Made by a program: the position numbers and the translations under genes. Below the pieces are notes generated by a model. The model worked only from the letters and a program-made list of their open reading frames with translations, ran no database searches and was not told the DNA's origin. Shown here piece by piece: positions 1 to 5,148 of a stretch of DNA of 5,148 nucleotides. Numbering within the stretch: position 1 is the stretch's first letter; every line of letters begins with the position of its first letter. The DNA is from Actinomycetes bacterium (GTDB lineage: Bacteria; Actinomycetota; Acidimicrobiia; Acidimicrobiales; Palsa-688): assembly GCA_021808665.1 (NCBI GenBank), contig JAKBBA010000208.1, positions 1 to 5,148 on the forward strand. The letters run 5' to 3'.

Positions 1-132
1 AGGGAGAGCCTGGTCGCGATGATGGACGCGGTGTTGGGGTGGGTGACGGGCGGATATCGCGAGAGGATATTGGAGCGCTTTCCGGAGGCGGGGGCGCCGA
101 AGGTGCGGCGGGGGCGGGCGGTGGTTGGGTAA
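1..132 (+). CDS. C-terminal fragment of an unidentified protein (5' end outside window)
   Basis: An open frame enters the window at base 1 and ends at a TAA at 130-132, giving the last 43 residues of a protein. The visible part has a helical stretch (SLVAMMDAVLGWVTGGYRE), then RILERFPEAG, and a basic, Arg-rich tail ending KVRRGRAVVG. Codon third positions are strongly G/C-rich, as expected for a real gene in this base composition. I do not recognise the family: no catalytic motif, signal peptide or membrane segment is visible in this tail. The gene is convergent with the large minus-strand gene, with about 480 bases between the two stop codons. An internal ATG pair lies at 19-24, but a start there would give only about 37 residues, so a truncated longer gene is the better reading. 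It could still be a chance open frame. Confidence 0.5.
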   Translation, partial: RESLVAMMDAVLGWVTGGYRERILERFPEAGAPKVRRGRAVVG

Positions 133-297
133 TGGCGTGAGGTCGTGGAACGGGGTTGCCGGTCGGGCCGGTTCCCAGTCGTGATCGGGGTGGCTGGGAT
201 GATGGTTTGAAGGAGCGGGATTGGCCGGGAGCGGAACGGTCTATCTGGAGCGGGTAAGGCGGGAAACCTACCGATCGTTCGGCTGATTGGCCGGTTT

Positions 298-320
298 CGA
301 CTCAAGTCGGTTGCTCAACC
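298..320. repeat. Two abutting 12-bp imperfect palindromes
   Basis: CGACTCAAGTCG (298-309) and GGTTGCTCAACC (309-320) are each five-base inverted repeats around a two-base centre, and they share one G. The two-base centres are too short for good RNA hairpins, so protein-binding dyads or chance are the options. They lie just past the point where the G-rich skew of the left flank ends. No gene start lies close by to give them an obvious regulatory target. Confidence 0.35.
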
Positions 321-469
321 ATCCCGCCTTCGACCCCAAAATCAGACATTCTCGGGAAATCGCCATCCACGGGTGCGAATTCGTGACGGACGTTGATTTC
401 GCAGTCGAGAACCAGCTTGGGTATGGATACGTCGTCACATGCGCGGGTCGTCGTCATGATGCTCAATCC

Positions 470-501
470 CCACCGAGCGGCCAGAAGGCCGCGCTCGGTG
501 G
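470..501. terminator. Strong imperfect hairpin, possible bidirectional terminator
   Basis: The left arm 470-482 (CCACCGAGCGGCC) pairs with 487-501 (GGCCGCGCTCGGTGG) across an AGAA loop. This gives a 4-bp GC stem next to the loop, a 2-base bulge (GC) on the right arm, and a 9-bp outer stem. It lies between two convergent genes, about 113 bases past the stop of the large minus-strand gene and 340 past the plus-strand stop, so it could end transcription from either side. Neither side has a run of T after the stem, so a classic intrinsic terminator is not shown. A structured mRNA 3' end or a REP-like element is an alternative. Confidence 0.4.
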
Positions 502-613
502 CGGTCGTCCTTCCGACACTCGCGCAGTTCCTTTTATACCTGGACAAAGGCATGCGCCAACGCTGTGATCGATGCAGTCGTCGCTCCGATCAACAGGGTC
601 GGGTCTGCTGCCA

Positions 614-3600
614 TCAGTCATGCAGACGCGTTTCGATAAGGGTGCGATCGTCTTGCCAGGTCGCCTCGTGATCGTAGCTTTGCGCCAACTCAGTCAACAG
701 ACGTGCCGTGAATGGGTACAGGATCGCAACGCCGGCAGACGCGTCCCGGTAGTTCTTGGCGATGTCGCGTTCCTGATCGCCACCGCGACCACGCGTCACG
801 AAGCCACGTGCGTTCCGCTTACCCATCACCATACCGCGCGCCAGCCTCTCGGTGCCCAGCTCCTCAAGAACTTCCCGGACCGTCTCGTGCGGCCACACAC
901 CGTCCGCCCCGACTGGACTGTGCGCCAGGATCTGGCCGATCTGGCTCTCGGCGATCTCATCGCGCGCATAGTCGTGCGCGAGGGCCCGGGCCGTGACGAT
1001 CCAATCCCGCAACTTCCGGCCATCCAACTCGCCATTGTCGCTCATGCCGGGCAGCCGACGGACTTGTGACAACAACGAGTAGGCAGCATTCGCGAGTTTC
1101 CGGCCCGCTTCGGGGGTCTGTGCCCGCAACTCCGGGGGATCTTCATTTCCGTCGTCGCGGCGGAACCTCAGAACCAGGGCGTGCACGAAGAGGGGCGGCG
1201 ATTCGCAGATCTGACGCTCCAGGTTGCGGATACCGTGTTTCGTGTGCCTCAACCCGTCGATGTACAGGAACTCCAGGCTAGCCAGGGTTTCCTGATCGAC
1301 GTCCGAACGTCCCGACAAGACGTCAAATGCTTCGGAAATGTCGTGATGGGACAGTGGATAGTCACCGGTCGGCTCGGTATCGACTGTTGCGACATCCGTG
1401 AGCAGGCGCACCAAGCGATCGGTGGTAAGGGCGCCGAAGGCCATCCTGACGGTTGCGAATGCCGCGCGGGGCCGATGGGCATTCAATAGCTCGTCGGTCG
1501 CTTGGTTGACCTCGCCAGGATCATCGCGAAATAGTGGCCGAGGCTGAACATCGGCCCAGTAGCGCGCTTGATCCTCGATCGCGAGCGCGGCCACTCGCGA
1601 CCAAGTTTCGGCGCCGAACGGCGAACGCAGCATCAACCGGTGCACCCCATCGGTGCTGAACTGGTTGCCCCCTGTGCTCACAGCACAGGCTGAATCGTAG
1701 ATTCTGGCGCGCTCGTCGGGCGCGAGGCTCCGAAGTAGCCCCGACAGACAATGTTCCAGCTGTGGCTCGGCCGGCCCTTCCGCGAGTTCGATGAGGACTT
1801 GCTCTGCTTCCTCTGGCGTAAGGATTTTCGGCAGGATGCTGCCGATGATGGCCGACGCTTCGCCAAGGCGGCAGAGTTGGAGCACGCCATCCAGACCCTG
1901 AGCTTCCCAGACTTCCGTCATCGCATCTCGTCGGCGCCGTTCGATCCGCGCCTCCCGCTGTGCGTAATTGAGGTCCTCGTCCTGTAGCTCCTCGGCTGAC
2001 TCTTGTACCCATTGCTGGGCGAACAGCCACTGGTGTCGCCAGATCAGGTTCTCGGGCTCCAGTAATTCGAGCACTTCGCGCGCCTGAACCGAGATGGGCG
2101 GGTCGCCCCCACGCGGTTGCTTCGGCGGCCGCACCATGATTGAGCGCCGAATCAGTTCGCGCAGCTTCGCCTTCGCGGCGTCGGACGGTGCCGTCGCCAA
2201 CCAGGCCCGAATGGCCGACCAGACCGCATCCTGTTCGTCGGGAATGTGGCCGAGTTCCCATACGAGATCACCAAGGGTGTGTTCGTCGTGCTTGGGCCAA
2301 GCCAGCGCGATGTCGAGAGCGCGGCGCGCCACACGGTAAGCTTCGTCTCGCGTAACGGCATCCCCGGCGCCGGCGGCGTCGGCCCGCCATTGCGGCCTGG
2401 AGCTATAGTGACCGACCATGTCGCGACTGCCGAACTGGTTGCGACAGACGCGCCAGCCGACCGTGGGATGGCGGCGGCAAAGGCGTTCGAGGGCCGCGAT
2501 ACGGGCGTCCACAGACGCCGCGGTCTGCGGCATCCAGCAGCGAAAGATCGAGTCCAGCGATTGCTCCGGCTTGTTGCCCCAGTTGTCGCTGATCCTAATT
2601 TCCGCCAATCTCGCCAGCAGGTCGACCACCTGTGAAAGCCGAGCAGGATTCCACGCGAGCGCTTCCAGCGCCCACAGCAATCCCGTTCTTCCGGGCCATG
2701 AGAACGGGCCCGCAGCGGTCGGCTTCAAGATGGCATGAATTTTCGGTGCGGATCTTCGCAGGTCGTCATCCAAAAGGGTCAGGAACACCTCGGGAGCGGC
2801 CTCGGCATAGCGAGGGAGATCGTGCTGCTGCGACTGCCACGTGGCGCCATCAAGCGGCGTCAGTAGCTCCCGGATCAGAGCGTTAACCTGACCGACCACG
2901 TCGACGCCGAGTCGCGACCGGAAGAGATTGTCGCCGTGCACCGAGAGCAAGACGAGGGTTTCACACAGACTCCGGCGTACGGCCGGCGAATGGCGGCGGG
3001 TCTTACCGTACATCGCCGCCGCCCATTTCTGATCTTCGGGCAGGTCCAGTGCGGGGTCAGCCTCAGCGAGGACGACGCGAGCCATATCGAAGAAGCGCCG
3101 CAGATGAACGGGGGTTATGTGACGCTGTACGGCATAAAAAGCATCCGTCTTGGAGACGACCCCGCGCATGCGTCCGACGGACCACAATGGGCTGTCCGCC
3201 TCGCCCACCCACTCGGCCACTGTCGCTTCGATGCCGTCATAGGGCTGAGCAGCCATGGCCTCGACCACGGCTTGGTCCGCCCCCGACGCTGAGTCCCAGG
3301 CGCCGACGAGCATCAGCGGGACTAAGCGTCTCGCAACGTCAGCGTCACCCGCCCACGGCGGAGACCGAAGGGCTGGGAGTTGTGCCAAGCGCCGCCGAAG
3401 CACGGTGAGCGACCTGCCCGACTCTCGGTCCAGGCGCTCGACGTCGAGGTGCCCGAACCCCATTTCGCCGAGCCCCACGCGAAACGTCTCGTCGTCGACG
3501 AGGTCCATGGCGAAGTCGGCGCGCTCCTCAACACCATTACGACGGGTGACCACGATGGTGTGGTGTCGGCGAAACACATCGTCCGCCTCCGCTTCGACTG

Positions 3601-4693
3601 CAGCGGAATCGATGATCGCAATGAAGTCAGAGGTCGCCGCCCTCAGCTTCGCCAGCGCGGCTTGACTCTTGACCACGATGGCGCGCTCGTGAGCGCGGCC
3701 GTCTTCAAGCGCGCCGGTTTCGAAAGCGCAGGCCAGGACAGCCAGCCCCTCAGCAGCGGAATCTGCCACTACGGTGAACGGCAGCTCGGGGGGGCGGCCG
3801 AGCCAGCCGCTTAGGCAGGAGGCGGCCGTGACTGCCACGGATTTGAACAGGCTCTTGCTCAGCGGCGGCTCAGCGGCATTGGCCCATCGGCGCCATGCAG
3901 CCTCAAGATCGAAGAGGTCCGGACCTTGTTGGGGCACACGCTCGGCGAAGAACGCCTGGGCGGGGATCGAGGTCTCGACCCACTGTTCCAGGTCGCTGGC
4001 GTCATAGGCGCGAACGCCTTTCCACTTCTGCTCCGCCACCATGCTCGCCGCCCAGGCCGCCTTCCCGGGCCAACAGCGCGGCGTCACAAACACGAAGGTC
4101 AGGCCCGCCCGCTCTGCGGCAGTTAGCTTGACGGTACGGGCCTTGTAGTCGTCCTTCGCCTTTTTCGCAGGGTCTTGGTCGACACCGAACTCCCAGCCAG
4201 ACGCTCCAAGCGGAATCCAAGGCGTGGCGGCTTCGGTCTGGACAAACCCGTCCCAGCCGTGCCGCTGGGCATTCTCGAACGCGGGAAAGTCAACTTGAGT
4301 CAGGCCCTTGCCTGTCGAGTGAACGAGCCGGCGCAGCAAGGCCGCGAGTTCGTGGCGTGCGTCGATCCTGCTCGCCCAGGCCTCGATCTGCATCGCCTTG
4401 ATCGCCAGAACGGTGGGCGTATAGGCACGCACGGCGATCTCCGGCTCCCGACTCCGAGCCTGCGCCCTGTCATAAGCCGCTTGACGTCGGAGTAGATATT
4501 CACTGTCGCAACCGAAGGCCTTCTGCAGCCGAACCGCCATATCGGACGAAAGCGCTGCTTTGCCATTGAGAAGGTTGGATAACGCGGGGCGCCCAACGCC
4601 CAACTGCTTTGCAGCGGCCGTGACCGTCAGGCCGGCCGGCAGCACCTTCTCGCGGATGTGGACGCCGGGGTGTGAGGCTTCAGGCTGGCTCAT
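614..4693 (-). CDS. Giant HigA-type HTH / PD-(D/E)XK-like nuclease / degenerate NTPase-like fusion protein, candidate defence protein
   Basis: The product has 1359 residues. Residues 9-80 are a HigA/VapI-type XRE DNA-binding domain: HPG start motif, LTVTAAAKQLGVGRPALSNL, LNGKAALSSDMAVRLQKAFG, then a YLLRRQAAYD tail. Residues 100-245 resemble a PD-(D/E)XK nuclease fold: IEAWASRIDAR, FPAFENAQRHGWDG (Asp148), WIPLGASGWEFG (Glu168), Lys177/178/180, strand FVFVTPR, and YDASDLEQW. The lysine is not at the usual Glu+2 position. Residues 300-470 look like a degraded NTPase or STAND core: strand TVVADS where a P-loop would be, FIAIID like Walker B, TIVVTRR, SGRSLTVLRRRL and PPWA/GAWD. The rest is helical and Trp-rich (RTGLLWALEALAWNP at 669-683, DNWGNKPEQSL at 703-713). 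It contains a very charged helix at about 900-925 and a C-terminal block GKRNARG (1291-1297) plus GGDQERDIAKNYR (1304-1316). No signal peptide or membrane segment is seen, so it is probably cytoplasmic. The start is fixed by the HTH N-terminus and the promoter immediately upstream. No HigB-like toxin adjoins it. The architecture suggests an autoregulated antiviral or genome-defence protein. The gene and HTH calls are firm, the nuclease moderate, the NTPase-like and defence calls inference. Confidence 0.93.
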   Translation of the reverse strand: MSQPEASHPGVHIREKVLPAGLTVTAAAKQLGVGRPALSNLLNGKAALSSDMAVRLQKAFGCDSEYLLRRQAAYDRAQARSREPEIAVRAYTPTVLAIKAMQIEAWASRIDARHELAALLRRLVHSTGKGLTQVDFPAFENAQRHGWDGFVQTEAATPWIPLGASGWEFGVDQDPAKKAKDDYKARTVKLTAAERAGLTFVFVTPRCWPGKAAWAASMVAEQKWKGVRAYDASDLEQWVETSIPAQAFFAERVPQQGPDLFDLEAAWRRWANAAEPPLSKSLFKSVAVTAASCLSGWLGRPPELPFTVVADSAAEGLAVLACAFETGALEDGRAHERAIVVKSQAALAKLRAATSDFIAIIDSAAVEAEADDVFRRHHTIVVTRRNGVEERADFAMDLVDDETFRVGLGEMGFGHLDVERLDRESGRSLTVLRRRLAQLPALRSPPWAGDADVARRLVPLMLVGAWDSASGADQAVVEAMAAQPYDGIEATVAEWVGEADSPLWSVGRMRGVVSKTDAFYAVQRHITPVHLRRFFDMARVVLAEADPALDLPEDQKWAAAMYGKTRRHSPAVRRSLCETLVLLSVHGDNLFRSRLGVDVVGQVNALIRELLTPLDGATWQSQQHDLPRYAEAAPEVFLTLLDDDLRRSAPKIHAILKPTAAGPFSWPGRTGLLWALEALAWNPARLSQVVDLLARLAEIRISDNWGNKPEQSLDSIFRCWMPQTAASVDARIAALERLCRRHPTVGWRVCRNQFGSRDMVGHYSSRPQWRADAAGAGDAVTRDEAYRVARRALDIALAWPKHDEHTLGDLVWELGHIPDEQDAVWSAIRAWLATAPSDAAKAKLRELIRRSIMVRPPKQPRGGDPPISVQAREVLELLEPENLIWRHQWLFAQQWVQESAEELQDEDLNYAQREARIERRRRDAMTEVWEAQGLDGVLQLCRLGEASAIIGSILPKILTPEEAEQVLIELAEGPAEPQLEHCLSGLLRSLAPDERARIYDSACAVSTGGNQFSTDGVHRLMLRSPFGAETWSRVAALAIEDQARYWADVQPRPLFRDDPGEVNQATDELLNAHRPRAAFATVRMAFGALTTDRLVRLLTDVATVDTEPTGDYPLSHHDISEAFDVLSGRSDVDQETLASLEFLYIDGLRHTKHGIRNLERQICESPPLFVHALVLRFRRDDGNEDPPELRAQTPEAGRKLANAAYSLLSQVRRLPGMSDNGELDGRKLRDWIVTARALAHDYARDEIAESQIGQILAHSPVGADGVWPHETVREVLEELGTERLARGMVMGKRNARGFVTRGRGGDQERDIAKNYRDASAGVAILYPFTARLLTELAQSYDHEATWQDDRTLIETRLHD

Positions 4694-4701
4694 GGGGTTA
4701 G

Positions 4702-4730
4702 TTTATAGCGTGTAGCGCTACACAATACAA
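4702..4730 (-). promoter_or_regulatory. Sigma70-like promoter of the large gene
   Basis: Read on the minus strand, TTGTAT (4730-4725) is followed after exactly 17 bases by TATAAA (4707-4702), a good match to the -35/-10 consensus with ideal spacing. The -10 box ends 8 bases before the ATG at 4693. Transcription would therefore begin at about 4697-4693, essentially at the start codon. The bases before the ATG (CTAACCCC) hold no Shine-Dalgarno sequence, so translation is probably leaderless or nearly so. A one-base shift of the -10 (CTATAA, 16-bp spacer) gives the same conclusion. Confidence 0.75.
4710..4723. promoter_or_regulatory. Perfect 14-bp palindromic operator in the promoter spacer
   Basis: GTGTAGCGCTACAC is a perfect dyad lying wholly between the -35 and -10 boxes. 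TGTA...TACA dyads of this kind are typical operators of HigA and related XRE antitoxins, and the gene it precedes begins with such an HTH. The reasonable inference is negative autoregulation, with a dimer of the protein covering the spacer and blocking RNA polymerase. Perfect symmetry and exact placement argue against chance. The binding partner is inferred, not shown. Confidence 0.75.
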
Positions 4731-5148
4731 CGCTTATCAGGCGAGCGCTCGTCCGGAGCGGACCGTGTCCGTACCATGGTCCCACCATCTCAATAGCCGC
4801 AACTCTAGTTTTGGCCTGATGTCGGTCGCGGTGCTGAACGTCCGCCTCAGCCTCTCCGACGAACAAACCGGACCGTCGCGTAACCACCCAACCCAGCCAT
4901 TTGCACTGGACCCCAATAACGACGGCTCTGGAGAAACGGGGCCGCCCGCTTTAACGACCATCATCGGCGCAAAGCACCCCACGCCCGCTACGCTCGCCTA
5001 TCAATCCAAGTCGCCGGTCGGTCATCGTATCCAGATCCGGTGGCCGGTGGGCGCGGCACCAAATCATCGGTCCGGCCTCCAAAAAATCGCCCTCGGCAAG
5101 CCGCTAGTTGCGAATTACAACAAACTTGACTTCCCCCTCCGACCCTGC
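4731..5148. other. Upstream flank without a supported gene
   Basis: This flank of more than 400 bases is C-rich on the plus strand in parts. Minus-strand frames of about 65-81 codons run through it (4690-4887 and 4737-4982), but they have no recognisable motif, no ribosome site, and run into or through the promoter of the large gene. In particular, nothing resembles a HigB/RelE-type toxin, which would be expected just upstream of a classical higA. Near the right edge, at 5104-5126, an A/T-richer patch (AGTTGCGAATTACAACAAAC region) stands out from its GC-rich surroundings but matches nothing I can name. Confidence 0.5.
4742..4751. repeat. 10-bp palindrome sharing the operator core
   Basis: CGAGCGCTCG is a perfect 10-bp palindrome with the same AGCGCT core as the operator at 4710-4723, centred exactly 30 bp upstream of that operator's centre. 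That is close to three helical turns, so a weaker auxiliary site on nearly the same DNA face is possible. The flanking TGT/ACA bases that typify the main operator are missing, so it may be a chance GC-rich palindrome. Confidence 0.3.

Larger units (their letters stand above)
133..613. other. Convergent intergenic region without a supported gene
   Basis: This stretch separates the ends of two convergent genes. The first part (to about 290) is strikingly G-rich on the plus strand, and that skew reverses abruptly. Two abutting 12-bp dyads lie at 298-320 and a strong imperfect hairpin at 470-501. Short open frames exist on both strands (about 83-93 codons), but they lack a Shine-Dalgarno sequence, begin at poor or non-ATG starts, and show no recognisable protein motif. 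I therefore do not call them genes. Confidence 0.6.

Noticed and set aside
147..175. Possible terminator hairpin just after the first gene (GGAAC...GTTCC with an inner CCGG pair)
   Set aside because: The stem is interrupted by G-G mismatches and there is no T-run. Stems this weak are common in DNA this rich in GC.
302..553. Minus-strand frame of 83 codons just downstream of the large gene
   Set aside because: It is not a shadow, but no Shine-Dalgarno sequence precedes its ATG, the strong 470-501 hairpin lies inside it, and the protein resembles nothing I recognise.
287..568. Plus-strand frame of 93 codons in the left intergenic region
   Set aside because: It needs a TTG start without a ribosome site, has no motif, and overlaps the hairpin and the opposing frame.
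572..1069. Plus-strand open frame of 165 codons opposite the 3' end of the large gene
   Set aside because: It lies antisense to a well-supported gene in GC-rich DNA where stop codons are rare. The protein is low-complexity and motif-free, with no ribosome site, so it is a shadow frame.
1521..2261. Minus-strand open frame of 246 codons inside the large gene, different frame
   Set aside because: The composition is rich in Arg, Gly and Ala as in out-of-frame translations of GC-rich genes. It is fully contained in the large coding region and has no motif.
4751..4771. Alternating GTCCG / CGGAC / GTCCG pentamers with 3-base spacers
   Set aside because: The units are only five bases and GC-rich. 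Without comparative data this is indistinguishable from chance.
4737..4982. Minus-strand frame of 81 codons upstream of the large gene, considered as a possible HigB-like toxin
   Set aside because: It lacks the basic residue pattern and motifs of HigB/RelE toxins, has no ribosome site, and ends beside the promoter of the next gene with no operon structure.
1..5148. CRISPR array, tRNA, transposase or insertion-sequence ends
   Set aside because: I saw no regularly spaced repeats, no cloverleaf, no transposase motif and no matching terminal inverted repeats at the window flanks.

Overview
The window is high-GC bacterial DNA of proteobacterial character, and an alphaproteobacterium such as a sphingomonad is my best guess. 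That guess rests on base composition, the HigA-type HTH sequence and the sigma70-like promoter. No ribosomal RNA, tRNA or recognised housekeeping gene is present to fix the host.

One very large minus-strand gene (614-4693, 1359 residues) fills about four fifths of the window. It begins with a HigA/VapI-type XRE helix-turn-helix. Next comes a segment that looks like a divergent PD-(D/E)XK nuclease domain, then a region resembling an NTPase or STAND core without a canonical Walker A. The remaining roughly 850 residues are mostly helical and end in a conserved-looking Gly/Asn/Arg and GGxQER block. No toxin gene and no second defence gene is visible. The gene looks like a single-gene, self-regulated candidate defence protein in which an antitoxin-like DNA-binding domain is fused to its own effector/sensor chain. 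The defence role is inference.

Upstream of the gene is a compact control region. A TTGTAT-17-TATAAA promoter has a perfect 14-bp palindrome (GTGTAGCGCTACAC) in its spacer, which is the expected arrangement for repression by a HigA-like HTH. The -10 box ends 8 bases before the ATG and there is no Shine-Dalgarno sequence, so the transcript is probably leaderless or nearly so. A second, shorter palindrome with the same AGCGCT core is centred exactly 30 bp further upstream.

The left flank holds the last 43 codons of a plus-strand gene I cannot identify (1-132). It is followed by about 480 bases without a supported gene, containing a strong imperfect hairpin (470-501), two abutting 12-bp dyads (298-320) and an abrupt end to a marked G-over-C skew near position 290. 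The right flank (4752-5148) holds no gene I can support.
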